Shown one piece after another: positions 39,182 to 47,461 of a stretch of DNA of 51,564 nucleotides; positions within the stretch are counted from its first letter, which is position 1, and each line of letters begins with the position of its first letter. The notes beneath the pieces are model-generated. The model did not search any database and was not told the DNA's origin. It worked only from the letters and a program-made list of their open reading frames with translations. A program made the position numbers and the translations under genes. The stretch is from Chloroflexota bacterium. GTDB lineage: Bacteria; Chloroflexota; Anaerolineae; UBA4142; SHND01. Location: assembly GCA_016209205.1 (NCBI GenBank), contig JACQWQ010000160.1, forward strand, positions 1-51,564, given 5' to 3'.

Positions 39182-39628
39182 CTACTTTTCCCGAATGCGC
39201 TGCATAGCTTCGTTCACGCGTTCTGACATGTCCGGCACATTCTTTACCAGGTCCGCGTCAGCTTGGAGGTACTGCGCCGGGTTCCACAATTCAACGTGAT
39301 CGAAAGCGCCGATAACTGTCACTTCGCCGTTGAGGTTCGCATGGTCGCGCAGCGTTTGAGGGAGATTGATGCGTCCTTGCTTGTCTGGGGAATCTTCGGT
39401 TGCCTTGCTGCTGAAAAAGCGCGATAATCCGCGCACGTCGGCGGCGGTCATGCCGACCGTATTGACGTTCTGCAAAAATTTCTCGAAATCGTTGGCGGGG
39501 AAAACCAAAAGGCAGCGCTCTAGCCCGCGCGTGACCACGACGCGTTCGCCCAATAATTCACGCATTCGCGCCGGCAGAGTCAACCGCCCTTTTTCATCGA
39601 GATTGTGTGAATATTCACCGAGAAACAT
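39182..39628 (-). CDS. mraZ: Transcriptional regulator MraZ
   Basis: AbrB-fold DNA-binding protein that controls the dcw promoter, 148 aa. Two MraZ repeats are visible: FLGEYSHNLDEKGRLTLPARMRELLG (residues 2-27) and FSSKATEDSPDKQGRINLPQTLRDHANL (about 72-100), each with the DxKGR-like core; the second is DKQGR. The ATG at 39628 follows AGGAC. It is the first gene of the division cluster, and its own binding boxes lie about 65-95 bp upstream, so autorepression is expected. Confidence 0.96.
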   Translation of the reverse strand: MFLGEYSHNLDEKGRLTLPARMRELLGERVVVTRGLERCLLVFPANDFEKFLQNVNTVGMTAADVRGLSRFFSSKATEDSPDKQGRINLPQTLRDHANLNGEVTVIGAFDHVELWNPAQYLQADADLVKNVPDMSERVNEAMQRIREK

Positions 39629-39690
39629 GATGAAATTGTCCTAGAACACTCGTTCTAAAATTCCCCACTAAAGCAAGAAAGTGAGGGCTA

Positions 39691-39720
39691 GTTTCACCAC
39701 TTTCCCCCACTTTCCCCCAC
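39691..39720 (-). promoter_or_regulatory. Three tandem MraZ operator boxes
   Basis: On the minus strand three direct repeats with 10-bp period read GTGGGGGAAA, GTGGGGGAAA, GTGGTGAAAC. Tandem GTGG(G/T) boxes spaced by about one helical turn are the known MraZ target. They start about 11 bp downstream of the -10 box, overlapping the initially transcribed region. Confidence 0.85.
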
Positions 39721-39730
39721 CGCGTGCCAC

Positions 39731-39759
39731 ATTATCGCTTATTTTCAAGGGGGTGTCAA
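39731..39759 (-). promoter_or_regulatory. Promoter of the dcw cluster
   Basis: TTGACA (39754-39759), 17-bp spacer and GATAAT (39731-39736) on the minus strand, directly upstream of the MraZ boxes. Confidence 0.85.
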
Positions 39760-39815
39760 TAGGTTCTCCCCACCATTTGCCACTCCGCGCGCAAAATTTA
39801 AGGATTTTCGCCTAT

Positions 39816-40589
39816 ATGAATGCCATTACACTGCTGGTCGAACTGCAAAACATGGATATGCGAAGCGACGAAAATACCGTTCTGCGCGCCGCGACAGAAA
39901 AATCTTTGGCGGACACGGCGGATTTGAACGCCGCGCGCGCTGTCTTCGCACAATCCGATACGCGCACTACGGAACTCAAAGCGCAGCTCCGTTCGCTGGA
40001 ACTCGAAACGCAAGGGCTGGCAGAAAAAATCAAACAGGTCAACGAACGCCTCTACAGCGGGCGCATCACCAACGCCAAAGAACTGGCGGGACTGAATCAA
40101 GACGAAAAAATGCTCCAGCGCCGCAAGCGCGAACTCGAAGACCACGAACTCGCGTTGATGGAGCAAATCGAAGCGGCGGACAATCTCGCCGCAGCAAAAC
40201 GCGCGGCATTGGAAACCATTTCCGCGCAAACGAACGCGCGGCATGACAAGGACCGCGCGGCGCTGCTAGCGCTCGACGCGTTGGATGCCGCCCTCGCGCA
40301 CAAACGCGCGGGCCTCCGTGCGCAACTCGACGCCAACACGTTGCGCGTCTATGACACTCTGCGCGTGACGAAAAAAGGGCGCGCCGTCGCGCCGATGAAA
40401 AATTCTTCATGCAGCGCGTGCGGTTTCGCCGTGCCCAGCGGTCTCGCGTCACGCCTCAAAACGCGAAGCGAGCTGGTATATTGCGTCAATTGCGAACGCA
40501 TTCTTGCGCCATCCGGCTCGCGCTGTCCATGCTGGACGATTCCGCCGAAGCCGACGAGGCGACGCAAGACGCGTTCGTGCTGGCGTTGA
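39816..40589 (+). CDS. CdsZ-like coiled-coil protein with C4 zinc ribbon, 3' end fused to other sequence
   Basis: 257 aa from the ATG at 39816, divergent from mraZ. Residues 10-175 are a long antiparallel-type coiled coil (TELKAQLRSLELETQGLAEKI and similar). The zinc ribbon uses Cys199, Cys202, Cys223 and Cys226 (CSACGFAVP ... YCVNCERIL). Homologues of this zf-RING_7/CdsZ family (HP0958 and relatives) normally end within a few residues of the last Cys pair. Here 27 further residues (APSGSRCPCWTIPPKPTRR...) come from reading across the following sigma-factor gene in the wrong frame. The natural stop therefore seems to have been lost in a deletion that joined the two genes. Function in this organism is unknown. 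Confidence 0.8.
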   Translation: MNAITLLVELQNMDMRSDENTVLRAATEKSLADTADLNAARAVFAQSDTRTTELKAQLRSLELETQGLAEKIKQVNERLYSGRITNAKELAGLNQDEKMLQRRKRELEDHELALMEQIEAADNLAAAKRAALETISAQTNARHDKDRAALLALDALDAALAHKRAGLRAQLDANTLRVYDTLRVTKKGRAVAPMKNSSCSACGFAVPSGLASRLKTRSELVYCVNCERILAPSGSRCPCWTIPPKPTRRRKTRSCWR

Positions 40590-40978
40590 AACGAATTGAT
40601 TCGTTTCGCGGGCAAGCCGATTTCAAGACATGGTTGTATGCCATCACCTTGAATGTATGTCGTGGGCGGCTGCGCCAACGGCATTCGCGCGCACGCGTCA
40701 CGCGGCTCGTGCACGCGTTATTTTCCACAGACAAGCACGCGCCGCCGCAGCCCGAACATGCCGCGCTGCAAAGCGAACGCGACGCGTTGGTGTGGCAAGC
40801 CATTCACGCGCTGCCGGAGCACGAACGTGAAGCGGTGGTGCTGCGTTACTATCACGAATTGAGCACCACCGAGATTGCGCAGATCGCGGGTGTCAGTGAC
40901 CGCGCCGTCCGCACGCGTCTGCAAAACGCGCACGCGAAAATTCGCGCGCAGCTGCAAGGAAAGGTGGAATGGGAATGA
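40409..40978 (+). pseudogene. ECF sigma factor lacking its N-terminal part
   Basis: The frame from 40528 back to about 40508 and onward encodes an ECF sigma: region 2 (IRLALSMLDDSAEADEATQDAF ... FKTWLYAITLNVCRGRLR) and region 4 (ALPEHEREAVVLRYYHELSTTEIAQIAGVSDRAVRTRL). About 20-25 residues of region 2.1 that normally precede RLALxML are missing. Upstream, the frame is only the out-of-frame shadow of the zinc-ribbon gene, so the ATG at 40409 is formal. A shorter product could start at the ATG at 40528. Its stop overlaps the ATG of the next gene (ATGA), as in sigma/anti-sigma pairs. It may be non-functional, or work only as a shortened protein. Confidence 0.65.
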
Positions 40979-42417
40979 GTACGTCAAAAATTACACGCGA
41001 GGATAACGCGCCAAATCTGGAAATGCTGCTCAAGGAAACCATGCACCGGCGTTGGGACCGCGCGCGCCCCGGGGTTCAACTGGAGGGCAACGTGCAAAAA
41101 GCATTGGCAGGATATGTGACGCGCAAGCAAAACCTGACGATTATCCGTTCCGTCGCGGTCTCGATAGTTGCCGTCACAACCATCGTGGTTCTCTTTTTCA
41201 TTTTCAACTTTCGCACAGCGCCTATCGGTCTTGTCAATCCCACACCAACCGAAACTCGCGCCGCCAAGTTGAAATTACCCGTTGTATTTGGAAACGAGCT
41301 CGCACTTGCGGGCTATGAATTTTCCGATGAAGGAATCTCTAACTCTACCCTACCGCTAACCATCCTACTATTCTGGAAAGCCAAAGTTTATCCTTCCGCC
41401 AACTATTCCGCTTTCATTCATGTCGTTGACGCGCAAGGTCAAATTTTGGCACAGTACGATAAACCAATCTTGAATCATGGGCTATACCTTGAAACGCATT
41501 ATTGGCAAAAAAACGCCAAGGGCGTCACCGAAGCATCCTTTCCAAACCTCTCTCTGCCGCCAAATTTTTCTGTTGTCGTCGGCGTTTACAATACCAAAAC
41601 CAGCAAGCGACTACACACGCAGGATGGACAGGAATCAATCCGGCTCGTACCGAATCCAAAACCTGTGCTTGCTGCTCGGTTTACCCCACCGGTAACGCCG
41701 ATCAGAAGAGGCGGTGGCTTTCAACCAGCTCAGACACCTACCTTTACATCCTTCAACTGGGAATGTTCTCCCGCGCCACCAACGCGTGCCTACACGCCAA
41801 TGCCTCAACCCACCGCCGCGCCCGCGCGACCGACACGCAATCCAGACGCAACGCCGCGCCCGACACGCGTGCGCAAGACGCGCGTGCCGCGCACACCAGA
41901 ACCTACGCCGACAATCGGTTATTTATCCGCATCGAACAGTTGGAAGACGTATCAAGACTCCAAGTACGGATTCACATTCGAGTACCCTACGACGTGGTTC
42001 TTCAGTGGGGGCCCGTTCATCCCGAGTAACGGTCCTGATATGCGCCGGCCCTATGAAGGCAGCATTATTTCAATTCGAAATTACTCCCCGACAAGAGCAC
42101 CAGCACAATTACCAACGGAAGGAATGGACTTGTATATTAGTTTGACACCTGCATTTTGCAGTGACAAAACTCTCGAGGATGTCGCACAACCCGAGGAATC
42201 CATTCAAGCACTCTCGGCATTGGAATCGCAAGCACCTGTCAGTGGTCTACCCGCATTCCGCCAAAAAATTTTGTGGAAAGGATATTTCAAGCCAACCGAA
42301 GCGATTCAAGTTCTCGTCCCGCGCGGCAAATGGCTCTATCGCTTTGTCGCCATTCCTGCGGACTCGACACAGTTTGGTGCCTTCGAACATTTGCTAGCGA
42401 CCTTCACGAGCCCCTGA
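40975..42417 (+). CDS. Membrane-anchored anti-sigma-like protein with PsbP-like C-terminal region
   Basis: 480 aa. A cytoplasmic segment (1-55) precedes one membrane span (about 56-78). An ectodomain follows (about 95-230: VFGNELALAGYEF ... LPLTILLFWKAK ... NYSAFIHVVDAQGQILAQYDKP), a beta-rich domain common in Chloroflexota surface proteins. A Pro/Thr/Arg-rich linker (about 235-310) leads to a C-terminal domain (YQDSKYGFTFEYPTTW) like those of PsbP-type lipoproteins. No zinc-binding HxxxCxxC motif is seen in the cytoplasmic part. The ATG at 40975 overlaps the sigma stop, giving translational coupling; the topology fits sigma sequestration at the membrane, which is inference. Confidence 0.75.
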   Translation: MSTSKITREDNAPNLEMLLKETMHRRWDRARPGVQLEGNVQKALAGYVTRKQNLTIIRSVAVSIVAVTTIVVLFFIFNFRTAPIGLVNPTPTETRAAKLKLPVVFGNELALAGYEFSDEGISNSTLPLTILLFWKAKVYPSANYSAFIHVVDAQGQILAQYDKPILNHGLYLETHYWQKNAKGVTEASFPNLSLPPNFSVVVGVYNTKTSKRLHTQDGQESIRLVPNPKPVLAARFTPPVTPIRRGGGFQPAQTPTFTSFNWECSPAPPTRAYTPMPQPTAAPARPTRNPDATPRPTRVRKTRVPRTPEPTPTIGYLSASNSWKTYQDSKYGFTFEYPTTWFFSGGPFIPSNGPDMRRPYEGSIISIRNYSPTRAPAQLPTEGMDLYISLTPAFCSDKTLEDVAQPEESIQALSALESQAPVSGLPAFRQKILWKGYFKPTEAIQVLVPRGKWLYRFVAIPADSTQFGAFEHLLATFTSP

Positions 42418-42446
42418 AAAATGATGCTGCAATGCGCGCATGCAAA

Positions 42447-42708
42447 AGACCCCAAGTGTTTTCGCGGCGCAGTGCGACGCGACCAACGACGATAGTGAAA
42501 AACACTTGGGGTCTGAATGACTGGGAACGCGCGCGTACCAAGCCAAGACCCCAAGTGTTTTCGCGACACAGTGCGACGCGACGAACGACGATAGTGAAAA
42601 ACACTTGGGGTCTGAATGACTGGGAACGCGCGCGTGCAAAAGACCCCAAGTGTTTTCGCGGCACAGTGCGACTCGACGAACGACGATATTGAAAAACACT
42701 TGGGGTCT
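42447..42708. repeat. Three tandem copies of a ~97-bp hairpin unit
   Basis: Each unit has 16-bp arms AGACCCCAAGTGTTTT / AAAACACTTGGGGTCT around about 35 bp of conserved centre (GCGACGCGA..AACGACGATAGTG). Hairpins lie at 42447-42514, 42546-42613 and 42641-42708, with GAATGACTGGGAACGCGCGCG-like linkers. They fill the space between two convergent genes and could act as a bidirectional terminator. Confidence 0.9.
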
Positions 42709-42717
42709 GAACGACCG

Positions 42718-43740
42718 CTACTGTGAAACGATTTGAAAATACGTCGGCTGCGCGGGAATTTGCATGACGCCATTGGCTTGAAAACGCGCGAGTGCGAGAT
42801 AAGTTCCCGTTTGTTGGAACGCGAGGGATTGTTGATAGACGTACGTATGCCCCGGCTGCAAAACGATGTGCTTGACTTGTGGAAACTCGACTTGAGTTCC
42901 GGCGAGACCTTGATGAAACGCATCGGGACCGTACGCTACCACCGATACGGTATTCAACGTGAGCGGCGCGCCCCCTTGATTGAGCAATGTAAAACGCGCG
43001 GTGACGTGGTTACCGGAGGTTGTATATTTCATCGTCACGGGCGCAAGCGTAACGGCGTACGCGGGAATTTTGTTGTGGCGCAGCGCGTAATAGGGTCCGT
43101 GCAGCGCGGCATCAAGTTCCCGCACCGTCACTGCGCCTTGCAGCGTGCGAAGCGTGTATTGGCGTTCCATCACGCGCGCGGGTGTGGCAAAGCGCTCCAC
43201 TTCATAGCCGACAAATTGTACGCCCTGCGCGAATTGGGCGCGCACGTTCGCGCGGTCGGTCAGAGTTTGTAAATCGCTCCACTGCGCGGGATTCCCCCAC
43301 CGTACAAAGACGATGGCGTGACCGTATGCGCCGCTGCGGTCATTCGCCAAAATATCGCCCGCTTGCAGCATTTCGTGTGGAATTTCGGCGGCGTGTTCCG
43401 CGCGGAGCGTACGCATCCATTCTTCACTGTTCGCAAGCTCCGCCGTTTGCGGCAATTGCCACGCGTACCCCACCAGCCCCGTATAATCGGCAGGATAATC
43501 GCCGATGCGCGAACCGGACACAAGCTGGGCGTTGCTCAAAGCAATTGCCCGCGCGCGCGCCACCGCTTCATTGCCCAGCTGCCACGGCGTGACATTCACA
43601 TTCACTCCGGCGGCTTGTACGCGTAAGGTTACGCCAGGATCCAATTGTTCTTCAGCGGGGGCGGCAAACGAAGTGACCACGGCAATCCCCATAATCAAGG
43701 CGACGACGACAACCGCAATGGTCAAAATTTTGGCAACCAT
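42718..43740 (-). CDS. Secreted protein with NlpC/P60-like region lacking the catalytic Cys
   Basis: 340 aa. The ATG at 43740 follows CAGGAG and gives an N-terminal signal or anchor helix (residues 4-26), so the product is exported. Residues 58-150 resemble NlpC/P60-type amidases: ARARAIALSNAQLV, then DYPADYTGLVGYAWQLP, where the family usually has D-C-S-G, then QAGDILANDRSGAYGHAIVFVRWG with the His (His141) and a Trp after it. Tyr86-Thr87 replace Cys-Ser, so hydrolase activity is doubtful. The C-terminal half (about 225-340) is a beta-sandwich with an LNQGGAPLTLNTVSV run typical of CARDB-like domains. It could bind cell wall or be a pseudo-enzyme. Assignment is by motif only. Confidence 0.6.
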   Translation of the reverse strand: MVAKILTIAVVVVALIMGIAVVTSFAAPAEEQLDPGVTLRVQAAGVNVNVTPWQLGNEAVARARAIALSNAQLVSGSRIGDYPADYTGLVGYAWQLPQTAELANSEEWMRTLRAEHAAEIPHEMLQAGDILANDRSGAYGHAIVFVRWGNPAQWSDLQTLTDRANVRAQFAQGVQFVGYEVERFATPARVMERQYTLRTLQGAVTVRELDAALHGPYYALRHNKIPAYAVTLAPVTMKYTTSGNHVTARFTLLNQGGAPLTLNTVSVVAYGPDAFHQGLAGTQVEFPQVKHIVLQPGHTYVYQQSLAFQQTGTYLALARFQANGVMQIPAQPTYFQIVSQ

Positions 43741-44058
43741 AGCACGTGCTCCTGAAGATGGGACGGGTGACGAGTGACGGGGCAACTACTATACACGTCA
43801 CTTGGTATCCGTCTTGGACAAACCCACACTGCCAAAAACCGTCAACTGTTGTTTGCTTTATAACTCGGTAATTCACAGACGTAGGATTGCGTCGAACAGT
43901 TCCGCACGGCATTCTGCGTGATCCACGAAGGACACGAAGAACACGAAGGGTTTCTGCCAAGCCGTTGTTTGGCGTAGTGCGGCAATCGCTTGCGATTGCA
44001 GTGTCCTTCGTGGATCTCTGTGTGCGCGGCGCAATAAGAAAGCGTGACGGTTTCCCAA
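43741..44058. repeat. Spacer with ATCCACGAAGGACACGAAG-type inverted repeat
   Basis: There is no gene. A perfect 16-bp inverted repeat, GATCCACGAAGGACAC (43920-43935) and GTGTCCTTCGTGGATC (44001-44016), encloses CACGAAG-type short repeats. A related element lies at 46357-46419. No convincing promoter was identified for the secreted-protein gene. Confidence 0.65.
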
Positions 44059-44340
44059 TCACGCTTTCAACAGCTCCTTGATTTTGGCAAGCCCGACGCC
44101 GCGCACGCGCACCACTTTGCGCCGCGACGTATCGCCGCGCACAATTTCCACTTGCGCGCGCGCCACCCCCAAGACTTGCGCGAGAAATTTTATCAACGCT
44201 TCGTTTGCGCGTCCTTCCACCGGCGGCGCGTTGAGCCGAATTTTCACTGCCTCGCCTTCGACGCCGACGATTTCATCGCGCTTGGCGCGGGGAATGACCT
44301 TGACGCTGAACGTGATACCGTCGCGGGATTCGTGGAACAT
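44059..44340 (-). CDS. DUF167 family protein (YggU type)
   Basis: 93 aa, the normal size. The pattern GITFSVKVIPRAKRDEIVGVEGEAVKIRLNAPPVEGRANEALIKFLAQVLGV ... VRGDTSRRKVVRV is that of DUF167/UPF0235. The most conserved core is APPVEGRANEALIKFLA, followed by the GxxSRxKxV motif. The family is small, alpha/beta, and of unknown function. It stands alone between a repeat-rich spacer and the tyrosine phenol-lyase gene. Confidence 0.93.
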   Translation of the reverse strand: MFHESRDGITFSVKVIPRAKRDEIVGVEGEAVKIRLNAPPVEGRANEALIKFLAQVLGVARAQVEIVRGDTSRRKVVRVRGVGLAKIKELLKA

Positions 44341-44792
44341 GGTAGATGGCTGATAGCAGATGGCTAATGGCAGATAGCCGCTGGTGAAAGGCTGACACCG
44401 TACATCACAATTTGGGAAACTGTCATTTCGAGATGCCCATCACGCGCGAGCGTGATGTTTGATGCTTGTCCCGAAGAATTGAGGGAACAGAAACTTTTCC
44501 AACGCGAATCCACGCGAATCTAAACCAATCCCTCAGTGCTTCGGGACAGGTTCTGCGCGAACACCTTTTGGGATTCGTCAAAATTCGTCGTCACGAACTG
44601 CGTGACAATTCGCGTTTTCCGTCCGATAACTCAATCGGTGCGCTGGAAGTTTCTGAGCAGCGGATGCTCCGACGCAGTTCGTCGGCGAAATCTCGGTTTT
44701 GCTGAGAACTTGTCCTGAGCATAGCCGAAGGATTTCTCACTCCACTGCGTTCCGTTCGAAATGACATTTGTGATGTACTGTGCCGGTCTCAC
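44341..44792. other. Spacer containing GTCATTTCGA element, copy 2
   Basis: The 452-bp gap has no gene. GTCATTTCGAGATGCC begins at 44422, and the inverse arm CCGTTCGAAATGAC ends at 44765. Between them are about 320 bp with TTCGGGACAGG/CTTGTCCTGAGC-like and ACGCGAATC direct repeats. This suggests an element expanded or interrupted by other repeats. Confidence 0.65.
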
Positions 44793-46272
<1,480 letters not shown>

Positions 46273-46356
46273 CTGATTCTACACCGCGAATCGTTCCGCG
46301 CCCACATTGGGAATCTTTGGCATTTTGCAATCGCGAGCACATTGCGCGAAATAATT

Positions 46357-46419
46357 GATCCGCGAAGGACACCAAGGGCGCCAGGAAACCCTTCGTGTTC
46401 TTCGTGTTCTTCGTGGATC
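46357..46419. repeat. Inverted repeat GATCCGCGAAGGACACC / TTCGTGGATC
   Basis: Arms GATCC(G/A)CGAAG... face three CTTCGTGTT 9-mers and the inverse arm CTTCGTGGATC. It is related to the element at 43920-44016. Confidence 0.7.
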
Positions 46420-46487
46420 ACTCGGTTGGCGCAAAGGCCGAATACGCGCTGCCAATCTCTGTGTGAAAGCGAGCGCGGCAGCGCGGT

Positions 46488-46874
46488 TTATTTCGTTTGC
46501 GCGGCAGGGTGCACGAGCAGCAGCGTGAGCCAACGCACCAGACACAACGCGGCAAGGATTTGGATGCCGCGCACATCGGGGACGAGCAGCGCGTAGAGCT
46601 GCGCATACACACCGGCGAATGCGACGTAACCCATGGCGAAGACGTACAGCAGAGGATTGGGCAAATGCGGGGCAAGACGCACGAGCGCCGTCGTCATGAC
46701 GACAATTTCAATCAGCGAAACGAATACGAGCAAAACGAGAATGACGATTCCCGCCGCCGGAATCAAAATGAGAAAACTCAACACGCCCGGCGCCAGCGCG
46801 GCGAGAAAATAAAGCAGCGCGGCGAGTCCGAGTCCCGCCGCGCCGGAGAGTAGTAAAAAAAATCGCGCGTGCAT
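46488..46874 (-). CDS. Small integral membrane protein of unknown function
   Basis: 128 aa from the ATG at 46874 (MHARFFLLLSGAAGLG). Four hydrophobic segments lie at about 4-24, 27-52, 60-95 and 100-120, with few charged residues. There is no signature motif and I do not recognise the family. A longer frame to 46979 overlaps the Nudix gene and is unlikely. It lies 55 bp downstream of the Nudix hydrolase gene on the same strand, so it could share its transcript. Confidence 0.65.
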   Translation of the reverse strand: MHARFFLLLSGAAGLGLAALLYFLAALAPGVLSFLILIPAAGIVILVLLVFVSLIEIVVMTTALVRLAPHLPNPLLYVFAMGYVAFAGVYAQLYALLVPDVRGIQILAALCLVRWLTLLLVHPAAQTK

Positions 46875-46929
46875 TTTAGTTTTGATTTTTTGCCATGCTT
46901 TGTTATTAGCGCGCAGTGCGCGCCACGAA

Positions 46930-47382
46930 TTACGATTCGCTGGAAAGAGCCGAGTTTCGCATCTCCACCGCTTTCTCAATCACCTGCTGCGTCCACGGCG
47001 GCAGTTCGTACCGGGGCAAATCCTCCGGCGCAACCCAGCGCGCGTCCAGGACATCACTCTGGGCTTGCAATTCACCGCCGCGCCATTCCGCCCAAAAATC
47101 AATGATGACGTAGTGATATTGCAATTTACCGTCAGCATCTTGCCAAAGAATATCGCCGACCTCTACCAAATCGCGCAGCTCGATTGCGCCGCCGCACTCT
47201 TCCTCAAATTCGCGCACAGCGGCAGCGCGCACCGTTTCGCCCAACTCGACCGCGCCGCCGGGGATGCTCCACTCGCCGCGTCGCGGTGCCTTGCCGCGCT
47301 GGATCAGCAAAACGCGATTGTCGTCGAACACAATCACGCCGACGCCGGGAATGGGGTGCGCGGGATATTCGCGAGAATTCAT
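46930..47382 (-). CDS. Nudix hydrolase
   Basis: 150 aa. The complete Nudix box is GGAVELGETVRAAAVREFEEECGG (about residues 42-65), with Arg57, Glu58, Glu61 and Glu62 of the metal-binding REFEEE stretch. The N-terminal strands GVGVIVFDDNRVLLIQRGK and the following DILWQDADGKLQYHYVIIDFWAEW are typical of NTP/NDP-sugar-type hydrolases, and the closing ARWVAPEDLPRYELP is common in ADP-sugar or dNTP Nudix enzymes. Substrate cannot be assigned. The upstream spacer is a GGCAGAT heptamer array shared with recJ. Confidence 0.92.
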   Translation of the reverse strand: MNSREYPAHPIPGVGVIVFDDNRVLLIQRGKAPRRGEWSIPGGAVELGETVRAAAVREFEEECGGAIELRDLVEVGDILWQDADGKLQYHYVIIDFWAEWRGGELQAQSDVLDARWVAPEDLPRYELPPWTQQVIEKAVEMRNSALSSES

Positions 47383-47461
47383 AGCAGATAGTAGATGGCA
47401 GATGGCAGATAGCCAATGGCAAATAGCCGATGGCAGATTGCAGATGGCTATCCGCTATCCG
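47383..47461. repeat. Heptanucleotide array, GGCAGAT/GCTATCC type
   Basis: The whole recJ-Nudix spacer: GGCAGAT/GGCAAAT units followed by the complement-type GCTATCC/GCCATCG units, so the two halves can pair. The array runs into the recJ 3' end. Confidence 0.8.

Noticed and set aside
42447-42708. Possible CRISPR array
   Set aside because: The units are about 97 bp and the sequences between repeat arms are also conserved, so there are no unique spacers. No cas gene is present.
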